Assembly: GCA_026874595.1 (NCBI GenBank)
Contig: CM049311.1
Location: 50,287,676-50,351,675 of the forward strand
DNA length: 64,000 nt
Direction: 5' to 3'
Origin: Sipunculus nudus
Taxonomy: Eukaryota; Annelida; Sipuncula; Golfingiida; Sipunculidae
The notes beneath the pieces are model-generated. The model searched no databases and was not told the DNA's origin. It saw only the letters and a list, made by a program, of their open reading frames with translations. The position numbers were made by a program, and so were the translations under genes. Shown piece by piece: positions 11,689 through 24,896 of the stretch (the first letter of the stretch is position 1; every line of letters begins with the position of its first letter).

Positions 11689-14600
11689 ATAAAAATTTCA
11701 GTCATTATGTCCTGTTACAGTAGGCGTCCTCTTGTCATGAAACAATGGTGGCCCATGGCTGGCCAATCAGCTTTAGGCAGTGCCGGACGTGATTGAGTAT
11801 CCCATTCTGTCATTTAAAAGGGTTAAAAAAAATACTTGTAAATTCCATATAGGTCGGCCTCTTTGAATGGTTACTATAGTAAATGATTGTTATGCGTTGA
11901 GCATTCACACACAGATACGTGTATTTAATTTCAGACAATGTATGAGGGGTGGAACCAGACTTGGGAGACCGGGCCAGGTGCGTTGTCCAAACATGATGTG
12001 GACTGGCTCAAAAACCATCCGGAGAGGGGCCTGTTCAAGCCGCTGGAGCATTATAAACAGCGAAACACTGGGGCTGTGCGGCAACGACATGTCCTCAAAA
12101 ACGACAGGATGTGGTTCCATCCTCCAGAGTGCCCAGGTGTCATCGGGAACACTGTGCCTCCTGCGGGTGCCTTCTTCCACACACGAGTCTTCTTCTGGAG
12201 ACCGGTCGGTGTGTGGGGCTACAGCATAAGGTGCCCGCGGAGTAACTGCCCTGCCCGGGAAGAGGGGAACACATTCCTGTACAGATGTGGCTATTCCAAA
12301 ACTGTACGCCACATCTGTGACATGTCGGAATGGTATTGCATGCTGACAGAAATTCTGGCATGCTCTGCCTGCAGCAAAGCTGCTAAGGATTCCCCTCAGC
12401 ACCACATTGGTCGTTTCCCTGCTTGGGAGTCATGTATCATTTCCCAGCTGACTCCTGCGCATCAAGCCATGTTTCCTGCCATCTTGACTCCCAGGTGAGA
12501 AATCCCTTGTTTTATTTTATATCTTATATATATATTTATTTAAAATTAAGTAACTTAAATGTATTGCCAAAGTATAGAGTTTAAATAATCATTAAATGAT
12601 TCCATAGTTCACAGAGCTACATTTATTGGCCCTAAATGATCTTTGAATGAAGGGATTTAATATTACCTTTTGGATTCTTTCATTGTATTGTCAAGCTTTA
12701 CAAAATTATGATTTCACCTAATTACCCTGGATAATTCTTTTTATAAGTAACCTTTGATCATCTCATACCCTCACACCAAGTTTTACATTTTTTCTCATAT
12801 ATGTCATTTCACAGACGTGGTGTTGACAAGAAGGTAGTCCACTTGTTGAGGGAGAGAACAGATGGCAATACCATGGCGAAGACTTGGAGGCAGGTCCAGG
12901 AGAAACACTGTGAGGACTACCTCCACAGAAAGGACATGTATACCACACTGTTGGAGTCACTTACCAGCAGAGGTGGGATAGTTGGTGAGTTCACAACTCT
13001 CCCTCTTATTAAGAAGGCCAGTTCTGATAGACTGTATTGTTATTTCATTGGACAGACTTAATTGTTGCCCCATGCCTGTGTATATGAGGAAATATAGGCT
13101 GTAGAAAATGGACATTTTGAATGATAAGCAGGCTGTTGCTGACAGTACCTGTATTTGTACATATTTTTGGAATATAAAATTATAAAATACAGTTTAGGTC
13201 TGTAAAAGTTGTATTGGTATTTATTTTACAGTGTGCCCCCTTAATCTTCCACTGGGTTTAAATTTAAAAGACCACACATTGATTATTACAGGACTTCTTC
13301 GTCACAAGTTCCAGCCACCACCCATCAGGAGGGAACTCCCAGGTGCAAAATTGTTCAGGAAGGCCTTCCTCATAGCCGAGTCTGAAAACCTGGAGGACTA
13401 CCGGGCACAGATAATGTCCACATTTGGGAAGGTCCTGAAGTTTGACTCGACCAAGAAGGTAATACAAATTCTTTAACTACACACAGCATACTGTCAGTAT
13501 CCTTAAATTTTTTTTAATAACCAGATTTGAATGCAAACCTTCTGCAGAAGATTGAAAAGAAAAATATCATTACCAGCCACCAATGTATGTAATGATATGA
13601 TGTATTACACCCAACCTCTAATAAAAATCTTGTCACACATTAATTTTTATACAGTTTATGATGTGGAGATATTTGTTTTCTACTGATGTGTTAGACCCCT
13701 TTACACAACAATCTGCAATGCAATGAGTTACTTTTGTGTACTGGATTGATGTAATGGAAATGGTTGAAACATGTCCCTGTTCTTTTTTTTTTAATAATAG
13801 ATCTGCAAGAAGCTGGCAGGGTGCGGGCAGGGCACTGCGGAATGGTGCACCAATATCGGAAATGAAAAAGGTCAAGTGCTCAACTGCGTGTTGACGTGTG
13901 AGGAGTCCGTGGAAATGTTACAGCCCATGGCGAGAGGTCTTATGGACCGGTTTAAAAATGCCAGTGAAGAACCACCGGTCCTCATGTATGTAGATCGGGG
14001 TTGTTGCCGTGTCAGTGGAGTATCGGCCACTGAGAAACTGTTTGACGAGTGGGTGGAGTCTGGCATGATCATCCGTCTCGACATTTTTCATTGGATTCAT
14101 CGCTTTGATGCTGCAGTGCGCACTGATCACCATGCCAAATATGCCATCTTCAAGTCTGCCTTGGCTGCTGCAGTCTTTGCCTACAACAAAGATGACATGG
14201 CGCTACTGGTAAAGGCAATACGAGCCGGCCATACCTCCAAACTTGATTCTCTGTCTGATGCACAGGTCATCCAGTACCATTCGTCAAAGGATGACCTGAA
14301 GCACTTTGTGCGTCGCATTACTGTGGGTGCTCAGGAGACGTACACAAGAGTGCAGAATGCCATAGCGATCCTGAAAGGTCAAGCAGGCTTGGATGAAAAC
14401 CAGATCCATCTGTTCAAGGATGAGGCCGCTATTGACCAGGTCTGGGCTGGCCAGCAGAAACATCTTGAATGCATACAAGACCCTCCAGGCATGAATATGT
14501 ATACCATCGTCAAGCATGTGACACGCAACGGAATAGACCTGCCTTATTACAGGACCGTGCGTGGCAGCAACAGCTTGGAGGGTTTCCATGCGTTTTTGCC

Positions 14601-16140
14601 CAGCATGATCCCAGGCCCACGATGTGCAGCAGTGCCATTCCAAGTATATTTACTGAGTGGCATTGCGCGCTGGAATGCCGACCGAGAATCAGCAGCAGTT
14701 AAAGGGCAGAAAGGGCGTAGGTACAGGGTTTACACTTCACCTCTCATCAGCCGCTTGAATGATCGGTGCCAGAAGCTGTTTGGGGAAGTTGAGGAAGTCA
14801 ATTTCCAGCCACCTGTTCCTGCTGGTGATGAAATGATTGGACTGGAATTCCTGTTCAGCCAGTCCAATGCGTCTTTCAGTACCAACGACCATTACCAGCA
14901 GACACGGGAGACTCTCCAGACAGTTGATGACGGCAACGAAGATGATGAGGTGGTCCAGGCCATGGATGAGGGTGACGAGGATGTTGACCAGGACGCTGGT
15001 TACACCAGTGGAGAGGAGATCACATCCCTGTCCAACCTGCAGCTCACAGATGCTGCTGTCACCCCTGACCGCGATCCATGTGCCGAGGATGTGTGTGGAC
15101 CCTGTCACCTTCCTGGATACCAACATGTGGAGGAGTTGAGTGGTATCCTGGTTAAAATAGCCCTGGAAGAGGGCAGGTTGGCTCTCACAGCTGCGGAAAG
15201 AGAAGCTGTCACTGCTGCCTGGAACAAGCTTGAACTGCACGATCGCAATACACAGCAGTTTGACACCCTGTACCGTTCAAGATGGGGATACTGCTCTTTT
15301 GGCCGCACAAACGGGGATCCAGAAACAGCTGCAGTCACCCAAAAAATCAAGTTTGGTAAGCGCCATTCTCCCGCTCACCTGATTGACGCGAGAAAAAACC
15401 GGCTTGTTTACTGCGTCATCAAACAGCTGTGGCTTCACCCCAACTGTGCGGCTCACGGAGCGTCCCCCCAAAAGCATTACATCACAAAGGTCTACCAGCG
15501 ACTTCAACAGCGTGTTGCCGTGGATGACCCACAACTCTGTAAACTCGGGATACCACTGCTCAAGATCAACAGCAAGTGTGTCGCCGAGTTTATCAGACGA
15601 CAAGAAGCGCTAGCTGGTAGGCACGTGGTGGATGCCGCAGAGTCCATCTTGAAACGGCCAGACAGCATCTCACAGTCCTCTATGGAACCAGCTGTTGAGC
15701 TGCCGGAGGTGCGCCCTGCAACATCAAGGCCACAAACCATCTATAAAGTGGTCCCAAGTCTAGCTGGCACCAGATCTATGAAAGTGAGGAGGGACCACTT
15801 TATTTCACCCATTTCATCTCCATCAACAGAACCATCAGCGTCATCTTCAGCACATGCCAGCACTCCATCCATCGTCACCCGAGAATCCTCACCGCGTACC
15901 ATGGCCAGGTCAACCATGTACAAAAAGAGGAAACTACAGCAACAAGGCCGTCCCGGTCACAAAAAACCCTTAAAAAATTTTACATGTACACTGTGCGGGG
16001 AAGCCACACAAGGTCACCACAAATACTTGAAGAAAACTTTTTGTGACAAAACCATGATGTCACCTTCAAAAGGGTTGACAAATAAAGTATTTAAAAATTT
16101 TGAAGATTTTAAGGAAACGGTTGACAAGTTAAATGAATAA
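8000..16140 (+). CDS. DDE transposase, copy B (10 exons, 1414 aa)
   Basis: Predicted transposase acting in the nucleus on the element ends. Exons: 8000-8018, 8346-8525, 8981-9116, 9463-9835, 10302-10443, 11375-11532, 11935-12494, 12815-12984, 13292-13458, 13801-16140. Every intron is GT-AG, phases agree, and the lengths sum to 4245 nt, an exact frame. The ATG at 8000 follows an in-frame stop at 7973. Visible parts: basic start; FGKYNGKTFKWL near residue 95; a Cys-rich module at about 425-485 (CPRSNC, later CSAC) resembling DUF6729-type proteins of molluscs and fish; RNase H-like core with D631 (FDSTKK), D700 (YVDRGCC), D729-x2-H732 and E895 (SNSLEGFH), the D-D-E order of MULE/hAT/IS256-type enzymes; acidic stretch about 1009-1041; C-terminal C-x2-C...H...C finger about 1364-1383. 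Family names are from memory; no search was run. An alternative exon 9 acceptor exists at 13232. Confidence 0.82.
11614..11685. repeat. (TA)n in transposase intron 6, copy B
   Basis: A pure TA run of about 72 bases lies between exons 6 and 7. It produces a spurious YIYIYI open frame. Confidence 0.95.
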
Positions 16141-16318
16141 GATGGTGGCTTCCCCCTTAATTTTGGCATACCCTTTTAAGTAGATCCCTTTCTTTTGTGG
16201 CATCCACTGACACGGTAACGCCTCGCCAGTAGAGCAAGATCACTAGTTTTAAGTTCCCCCCCCCCCAAAAAAAAATTTTTTTATCCAAATAACAGTGATA
16301 CAGTGATAAAATATTATG

Positions 16319-17196
16319 AGGTTCACAGTCATCCTGGATTTCAGCTATTTTTTTTACCTTGGATATCAAGGGTATGGTTACTAGTTTTCAAAAGCACTTG
16401 ATAAACTTGTTGAAACAATTTGTGTATCAATATTGAGAGGAAAATATGCAATACTTCAAAAGTTATTGGGTCCAGGATACCCCCCCCCCCCCCCCCCCGA
16501 AAGTCTCATTTACAAGGTAGGAGCCCAGTTGGATGTATCAAAGATGACTGAAAATATGCTGTACTTCAAAAGTTAAAGAATCCATGGTTATCCTGGATTT
16601 GAACTGTTTTGACCTTGAAGATCAAGGGAACTGTTTACCAGTTTTCAACAGCATCCAAAAAGCTTGTGAAACAATTTGTGTTTCAATATTGAGGGGAAAA
16701 TGTGCAGTACCTAAAAAGTTAAAAGATCCATGGTTATCCTGGATTTCAACTGTTTTGACCTTGAAGATCAAGGGAACTGTTTACCAGTTTTCAACAGCAT
16801 CCAAAAAGCTTGTGAAACAATTTGTGTTTCAATATTGAGGGGGAAATGTGCAGTACTTCAAAAGTTAAAGGTTCCATGGTTATCCTGGATTTCAACTGTT
16901 TTGACCTTGAAGATCAAGGGAACTCTTTACCAGTTTTCAAAAGCATCCAAAAAGCTTGTTGAAACAATTTGTGTTTCAATATTGAGGGGGAAATGTGCAG
17001 TACCTAAAAAGTTATTGGTGTCATAACACCTGCCTGAATCACTAGTTTTCAAGGTCATACGAGAACCCATTTGAAACAGTTGGGTGTATCAAAGTTGAGG
17101 AAAAAATATGCAGTACTTCAAAAGTTGAAGGATTCACAGTAATCTTGAATGTCAGCTGTTTTGACCTTGACCAGCAAAGTCATTTGAAGAAATGCA
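16319..17196 (+). repeat. 146-bp tandem repeat, copy B
   Basis: This is the same array as at 3110-3990, three bases shorter because the poly-C tract (starting at 16480) has 19 C instead of 22. Confidence 0.85.
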
Positions 17197-17290
17197 CTTG
17201 AAGGCCTGGGTAACACAAATGTCAAGGTCAATCTTTGCCAATTACATATACCATCATATTTGTGACATGTTAGGGGTTTAAATATCCTTT

Positions 17291-17711
17291 TACCTGTAAT
17301 ATTGTGAGGTTGTAAACCTTTTTTATACCTGTGATGATGTGAGGTTGTAAACCTTTTTATAATTGTGATATTGTGAGGTTGTAAACCTTTCTATGCCTAT
17401 GATATTGTGAGGTTGTAAACCTTTTTATACCTGTGATGATGTGAGGTTGTAAACCTTTTTATAATTGTGATATTGTGAGGTTGTAAACCTTTCTATGCCT
17501 ATGATATTGTGAGGTTGTAAACCTTTTTATACCTGTGATATTGTGAGGTTGTAAACCTTTTTATACCTGTGATATTGTGAGGTTGTAAACCTTTTTATAC
17601 CTGTGATATTGTGAGGTTGTAAACCTTTTTATACCTGTGATATTGTGAGGTTGTAAACCTTTCTTTACCTGTGATACTGTAAGGTTGTAAACCTTATTAT
17701 ACCTGTGATAT
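17291..17711 (+). repeat. 34-bp minisatellite, copy B
   Basis: The unit, copy number and variant order are the same as in copy A. Confidence 0.9.
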
Positions 17712-18153
17712 GTTATAAGTACTGTTGTATATATGCATGATATAAACCTTAATAAATTTGAATTGCAGCGTATCTGTGTATTGCTTAAAACAATGATTAT
17801 CCAGAGTCATGTTCATGTGCATATGTTAATAAAATATTTATATGACTAATCATCTGAATCATTTTACTTTATCTGACCTTCACCTGAGTTTGTGTGCTTG
17901 TGTATCAGTTGGTATGGCATTTATCCAACACTTCCAAAACTCCATAAACAATTATAATCGATTTCCCCAATTACATTTTATTTAATATAAGTATCCTAAA
18001 TGATATCCTTCTAGGCCCCTCTGAAAGGACTTCTCTCTAATACACAGTGCAGTCAAGCTTTACTCTCAATAAGATCCTTCTGAGTCCCATGATATAAGGG
18101 ATAATTCCTCTCATGCCCATACTGCAGACATGCCCCTCCCCCCTCTTCGCCAG

Positions 18154-18167
18154 TCTACAGTCTACAG
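18154..18167 (+). repeat. Right subterminal TCTACAG motifs, copy B
   Basis: This is the same tandem pair of TCTACAG as at 4948-4961, directly inside the right terminus of copy B. Confidence 0.5.
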
Positions 18168-18198
18168 TGCATTGCACGTCACCAGCGCCCAGGGCCGG
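18168..18198. repeat. Right terminal inverted repeat, copy B
   Basis: The sequence is the same as the right end of copy A: decamer TGCATTGCAC, 21 further bases ending GGCCGG, then TCGCAG. Confidence 0.6.
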
Positions 18199-18204
18199 TC
18201 GCAG
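18199..18204. repeat. Target-site hexamer TCGCAG between copies B and C
   Basis: The junction is identical to that at 4993-4998: element right end, one TCGCAG, element left end. Confidence 0.75.
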
Positions 18205-18231
18205 ATGTCGGCCTCAGCGGAGTGCAATGCA
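18205..18231. repeat. Left terminal inverted repeat, copy C
   Basis: The sequence is the same as the left end of copy B, directly after TCGCAG, with GTGCAATGCA at 18222-18231. Confidence 0.65.
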
Positions 18232-18232
18232 G

Positions 18233-18342
18233 TCTACAGTTGTCTACAGTTCTGACGCTCTCATTGGTTAAGAGTCTACACATTTGTCTACAGTGTATTG
18301 GTACTCACCTTCTGGTTTGACGAGAGTCTACAGTTTCTACAG
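18233..18342 (+). repeat. Left subterminal TCTACAG motifs, copy C
   Basis: This block has the same motif number and spacing as the block at 5027-5136 in copy B. Confidence 0.55.
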
Positions 18343-18946
18343 TTGCCCGCCAATCATACAGCCGCTCACACATCCGCTCAACCCGGTCATGCCGGAAGGA
18401 TGATCGGAAAAAACGGACGTCGGCGGTCGGAGATCAGTTCCAGTGACATGTCACAATGTTAACCAAAATAAATAAATAAATAAATGCAGCTTTCTGTGTT
18501 GGTCCTGTGCAATGACGGGTAAGAGAATGCGTGCGAATGTGTACACATGCGTTTGCAGTGTATATCTATAAAAGGACATGTTAATTAAAAGGATACCGGA
18601 TATGTGTGGATGTTAAAATTCCATGCCAGGATAATTTATAAATCCACTCTTTATTTTTGTCCCAAATGTCTAAATAAAGTTTAAAGTTTTTTTAACTGTA
18701 AAACTGTTTCTTTTCTGGAAATCTATCTGTTAAATATTTATTTAAAATATAGTTAATTGGTTTTTATTATTTTTGTTTCTCCATGCACGGCCCGTTTAAA
18801 CATAAGTGTAACGGCCAAAACAGTACATTCATGTTAATGATTAATATATGTATTCCTATTTGTATCTAGTAATTTCAAGTATGATTTGTGCATGTATGCA
18901 AGTGTTTATAATCTACAGAGCCTGTTAGACTTGTTCTGCCAATACT

Positions 18947-19216
18947 ATTTCTAGTACAGCATGAGCACTGGGTAAACTGAAAGTATATTTCCAGTACAGC
19001 ATAAGTGCTGGGTTAATTGAAGTATGTTTCTGGTACAGCAGGACACTGCGTCATTTGAAATGTGTCAGGCTGAGATTGCTTGTAACTAGTTCTTTACGTC
19101 TTATAGTGCACTAGAAGCCAGCTAATCTAATAAAGTCTTATAGTGCACGAGAAGCCAGCTAATCTAATAAAGTGTAACTTACTCTCTATGTCCTAGTGGA
19201 CCAGAAGCTAGCTATA
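18947..19216 (+). repeat. Short diverged tandem repeats in leader, copy C
   Basis: These are the same two repeat sets as at 5741-6010, shifted by 13206 bases. Confidence 0.7.
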
Positions 19217-19667
19217 GTTCCATAAACGGTGTCGATGTAGGGTATTAAAACCCTGTAAGAGAACAGTGTCAGCATTCGGTCAGAGGCGAGCTGGCAAAGA
19301 ATCACCAACTGCAAGACAGATTTTGGGATGCTGAGAGAATACTAAATTGGTATGTTTATGGTATTTCTTATTTCTAGTTTTTCATAAACCATTAGATTTT
19401 CTACAAGGATTCACATTATGGAGCAAGTTTATTGGTTGTGATTGATTTAGAATGAAATATCTGTTGTATAAAAAATAAAATGGAAGATTACATTTACGTA
19501 ATTACATGTGACTGAAAAGTAACCTGCTAATATTCTGTAAAATCTGACTTTATTTGTAATTCTGTTTCTAAGCCTGCATTATTCAAGTGTGTATTTTACA
19601 GTACTTTGTAATTTGGTTTTATATTCATGAGACTGTTCTATTTTGGTTGAAGTCAATCGTTTGGGAA

Positions 19668-20039
19668 TCATTTAGAAGTATGTTCTAGATTTGACAATAA
19701 AGAACGTGTTAACTCCAAAGGAATTGCATTATTTATACCAGCATCAGGTCTTACAATAAGTATACAGTATTTTTTAATTGAGACCCCTTTAAAATGATTT
19801 TTTTTTTGCCATTCCGGATATAAGAAATCGTCAAATAATAGATATGCACGCAATATATAAATAACAATTAAACTATAACGATCTCCAGAATTATATGCAA
19901 AAAAGAAAACCATTCTCTTTAATCTGCCCTTGTTTATATGGTCGTAATCAATCGAATTATCTTGCATGATATAGTTCAAACATAAGTCAAAGTACATATT
20001 TCCATTTGATTCAACTTTATAATCTAAACAAGATGACAT
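19668..20039 (-). CDS. Hypothetical minus-strand open frame, copy C
   Basis: The frame is identical to 6462-6833 in copy B. Its conservation carries little weight because the whole element is nearly identical between copies. Confidence 0.2.
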   Translation of the reverse strand: MSSCLDYKVESNGNMYFDLCLNYIMQDNSIDYDHINKGRLKRMVFFFAYNSGDRYSLIVIYILRAYLLFDDFLYPEWQKKNHFKGVSIKKYCILIVRPDAGINNAIPLELTRSLLSNLEHTSK

Positions 20040-20603
20040 CACATATTCCAAGCGGCCGTTCGTGGGTCAAGTCACGACATCCCGGTATCGGACTTGTGAC
20101 ATCCATGTTCTGCGCCGAAGGTCAAGGTCGCGAATGTTTACAAACAGTCAATTTGACAGTTTGCGTTACCTGAAGATATTGTCCTGTTTTCTCACTGTAA
20201 GTAGCTCTTTTCGCATAAAATCACACACAGTAGTCTGCGTCGTATTAATAGCTGTCCAATGACACCTTGCTGATAAAAATCGGACCATTTTTGGCGAAAT
20301 AAAGACCAACTGTCACTTTCCGGAACACGAAAAATGACCGTCATCACTGACATGTCACTGTCAGTTCACCATCGCACCACTGCGCAGTATTTTATCCCTT
20401 TCCACAGATAATATAAGCATCATTCCTGTGCAGATTTATGTTATATTGCCCAAGTAAGCCCCACTTTGTTAGATTCCGAACATATTTAGCGAAATAACAA
20501 CAAAATGTCACCCAGGCCCACAGTGTAAAACTGATATTATAAAAACCAGCATGTTATAACCACACAAAAAATTTAGTTCACATAATTAACGGATTTATAA
20601 AAA

Positions 20604-21086
20604 ATAATGAGAGAATTGAATACCGTCATATTTTATTATACGTAGAGTGTTGGGATTATCTTGATTTTATTTAATAAATTTTCATTTATCATGGTGATCG
20701 TGCAAAATTAATATTAATCTGTATTGTTTTGTCTCTGTCAATTTTTTTTAAGATGCCGCAAAATTATAAATATAATTGTGTTTACTATGGAAAGTAAAAA
20801 CCGTAATCTTGAGTCTATTTTGTAACATATTTCATGTATTTTATAAGTAAAAAATATGTTTAAATGAGAAAATTGAAAACCGTCATGTTTCATTAATTGT
20901 AAATTGTAGGCATTTCCTGTATCTATCTAATGGAATTCCATTTATTATGTTTTCGGAAGAGATAAATAACTGTATTATTTTATCGCTGTCAAAATATTTT
21001 CTCACACTGTAAAATTATAAATATTATAGTGTTTACATTCGAAAGTTAAAACCATAATTTATAGTCTATTTTGTAATATATTTCCA
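20604..21086 (+). repeat. Old duplication upstream of the transposase start, copy C
   Basis: This is the counterpart of 7398-7880 in copy C, with the same two diverged segments. Confidence 0.6.
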
Positions 21087-21205
21087 TTTTTTCTCAACTT
21101 ACAAATGTTTATACAAAGTCAACAAAGCTCTGACTGGTATTTGTACAATTTTATTTCTACAGAACTGAGACCCCCATTTGAGGAATAGGTACCAGTATTG
21201 GGAGA

Positions 21206-24200
21206 ATGGAGTCAAAACGTACAGGTATGTTTACATGTCGAACAGACTCGGACTAAGTACAGATATCAAAACATAATGTTCATCAGTATTTTGTCAATTT
21301 TATTTCATGGTACAAATGAATACGATTAACTAACTTTTATGGGCTTGTGATTTCTCGCACACTTGCGGCAAAATTATATTATTGTTTGTGATAGCATTAT
21401 TTGCTGTATGATAATATGGGGTATGATATTTTAAAAAATTAAAAAAAAAACATAACAGCTGTAGAAGAAAGTAATTTATTTGAAGCATTTATGGACAGAA
21501 TAGGGGTGAATTTTGTTCTGATGTAATTGTAATGTTGTATTTTTGTTACAGAGAGTAAGAAGACTGATCCTTTGCAACCGGTACTCAGCATCTATGATGC
21601 AAGTGTTCCAGTCGATCGGCAGCAGTGTGTGCTGAAGGCCACCCGAGAAGCAAAAAATGCCGCATCTATGCCACCGCCACCAAGCATGGATGACTGGAAG
21701 CTACGGGATGAAAAAACAGCAGTTGATGCAGGTATTGTTATTTTTCACGTCATACATACTGAAGGATATCACACAAAAAAGCTCAACTAAAGTTGACTTT
21801 GTTGATAAAATGCCTAATTGATTAATTGCATTTGTTTTTATTTTCCATTTGCCAACACACAAGATGAGAGTCACTGAAATTCTTTAGGAATTAAAAAGTG
21901 CTACATTTATAGCAATGCCATTTAAAAAATGTCACAACTCATTACTTTTCACCAAAGGCAATAAAAATGACCCAAGTTTTTTCAAAAGTTGGGTTAATTA
22001 AATTTTTAATGTGTTTCTTGATAGCTGCATTAAGGAGGTTATGTTTTCACCCTGTCAGTTTGTTTGATTGCTGATTTGATTTTTTTCATTTCATGCTATC
22101 ATTTCATCATGTTTGTATCATGCTGACCCAGCCTGAAGTATGATAAATTATTTGGTGTCACTTATATGTATGAATTGTATTTTCAGCTAAAAAACGGTGC
22201 TGGTTGTGGTCTCGTACTCCGACAGAGGATCAGTACCTGGGCCAGTTGATCATATCCTTTGGCAAGTACAATGGGAAGACGTTCAAATGGCTCATAGAAA
22301 ATGATGTTGGCTATGTGAAGTAGTAAGTTATGCAAATTTCATATAGATTTGTCTTAACACCAGTTGTTGTAATTTTATTGGCTTAAAACTGTCCTTTGAA
22401 CTATAATGCTTAATAAAGCACTGAGACTGAACAGCAATGCATTCTAATCACCAGAGAATGGCAGCCTAAATGTAAAATATTCCCCACAAATTTTATTTAA
22501 ATTGTGTCTGACTGTACCTTTAACATGATTTGAATGTGCGTATCTGAGTTTTATTGATAATAAATATAAGTAAAGAATAAAATAAAAATTTTATCAATTA
22601 TATTATGCATCATAGACTGAAATTATTTACTGCAGTGTATTTGAGTCTGTAAAATAACATTTTTGTAGCCTGCTGGACAAACATGTCAAGGAGTCTAAGA
22701 ACCCTGCACGTAAAAGTGAGATTCACGATGGGTGGCTGAAGGACTACCTCCTCCAGTACGCCAATCTCTTCCCGGCAGTGTCGTCACACCTGGAGGTCAA
22801 CGTAGATAGCTGCGTGTATGGCCAGGGAAAGTTTAAGGCATTCTCCTATAAGGAGATGTACCAGTGGTACAAGCTCCACAAGGTTTTCCTGGCTGATCCA
22901 CAGGCAGGTACAGCAGCCGAACGGACGCAGGCCCAGGATGCCTTCAATTCCACTAAGCAATGGCTGAATATGCAGGAAGCCAGCATCTCCAGCAAGGCCA
23001 TGAAAAGGTTCAGGCAGTATGTTCTTGACAACGACAGGAAGGTAATGATCATCGATTGCTTTATATATAGTTCACATCAAAGCGCACTCAGTGTTTTATT
23101 TTATTACGTTTCATAACAAAATCTCATTATATTCCTCAATCCGGATCTTGCGCCAGATCCACACTAAAATGTAATCAATTCTTCATTGGCCCATTCTAGA
23201 AATGCCCTGGAAATATCATGATATCCCGTTTTTGAATGCCCCAATTATTTTGTGAAGAAACATGCATACACACAAACCCACACAAACAGGACTGAACACA
23301 TACCCTCCTTGGGAAAACAAGAATTTCATTTATTATTGAAAGTATATCTTAACTGCACTTTGCACTGGAATAATACAAAAGAAATAAATCTGCAGATAAG
23401 TTCTATTAAGATGCATCATTTTACTCTAAATTTCAAAATGTCAGGTTGATATAACAATTTGCTGATTACAATGTGGAATGGTAACCGCTTATTCTTTCTG
23501 GTTATAGGAGGAAGGTGTGAGTGGCCAACAGCTGTCTACACGTTCCACCACCAGCACCACAGTGAAGCACTTTTCTCCTTCTAAGCATGACCCTACATGG
23601 GAAGATGATTCTGGTCTGCTGCAAGTGCCCGAACTCAATCTGACAAAAGGTACCGTATGATGTCTTTGTTTTAGGAGCATCACAATGTTCGTATTCATTA
23701 AAAGTAATTATGATTTTGTTGAAATATATAACTTGGTCTTCAAAATGATGATTCTACTGAACGCTAAGTAACGATTAATACATATGTCACAAATGATAAG
23801 TACACATATCTGCTAATAACAAATTCATTATCATTATAGGAGTGGTGCATGTATGACATTTCTAATGACATTTTATGCTAATGTTTTCAGATTTGAGAGC
23901 ACATTGTTGGTAAGGTTCATGTTCAGGTTAAGATATGGTGTTGGTGCTTTCTCTGACTGTTCTGTTGGGTGTGGGTGTACCGATGGTGTCAAACACCTGT
24001 AAATACACAATAATGACTCTCCATATTTCTTCCTTTGTTTTGATTCCTCTCCTACCTTATAAATGTGAATGTATAATTTTTGTATATTATCTTTTATTTG
24101 CCTTTCTCAGCAGCATGCTTTCACATATCTTAATTCGCTAGCTGTTTTGTTATTTACAGCTCTTACCCAAGCTTTTTTTTATATATTTGCTTATTTCATG

Positions 24201-24817
24201 CTTTGCACCTGTTTCCTTTTTCAAGAGTTACATTATTCAGTCTTTAAGATATGCTTCATGTGTTTGTTTCTGGTAAAATGTTGTCATTTGTTTAATACTA
24301 CTGGTTTGGATAGTATTTATTCTTAGTTATTTTAAATAATGGATTGGAAAAATAGGGAGATATTTGAAATAAGTTTTAAAGAAAGTTTTAAGAAAATTTT
24401 TGAAGTAAGGTTGTCACCAAATATCTGAATTAAGGTTTTAAGTACAGTGTCCATATTTTCTAATGACATGGTTAATTTTAATTTTCAATTAAATGAAAAA
24501 GTTTGATATATAATTTCTGCCTTCCTGTCACTAATCTGTTGAATGTTTAAAACATTGTCTTGTACTGTTTGTACACACAGAAATATCTCCGGCTCCAGTG
24601 GAGGCTACCACCTCGAGTTGCAAAGCGACAGCTCCAGTTGAACCTTCAGCTCAGCAGAAGAGGGCCGTTCAGGATATATCAACACCAGAGAATGAACAGT
24701 CTGGCACACCTGAGGGCACAAATGAAAACCTCTCAGAGGTAGATTTTTGTTTTATGCCAACATTATTTCAAATGTTGTCTAGGCAGATAATTGAGAACTA
24801 AGGACTATGGGTCATGC

Positions 24818-24896
<79 letters not shown>

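Larger units (their letters stand above)
4999..18198 (+). mobile_element. U1-targeting DNA transposon, copy B (complete, 13200 bp)
   Basis: The copy is bounded on both sides by the hexamer TCGCAG. Both ends carry an imperfect terminal inverted repeat built around GGCC near the tip and a perfect inner decamer, GTGCAATGCA on the left and TGCATTGCAC on the right. Order inside: left terminus, TCTACAG subterminal motifs, about 3 kb AT-rich leader, ten-exon transposase gene (8000-16140), 146-bp tandem repeats, 34-bp minisatellite, right terminus. The D-D-E gene, inverted termini and short direct repeat define a cut-and-paste DNA transposon. Target choice (U1 snRNA gene) and 6-bp duplication fit the Dada superfamily as I recall it; MULE/KDZ-like relatives are the alternative. 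Superfamily is inference. Confidence 0.85.
18343..21205. other. Transposon 5' leader, copy C
   Basis: The layout is the same as the leader at 5137-7999, offset by 13206 bases: GC-richer patches, short tandem repeats (18947-19216), minus-strand open frame (19668-20051) and diverged duplication (20604-21086). No other gene is seen. Confidence 0.5.

Noticed and set aside
11905-12405. 166-codon minus-strand frame opposite transposase exon 7
   Set aside because: It is a shadow of a real coding exon on the plus strand, which has in-frame splice sites and the Cys-rich module.
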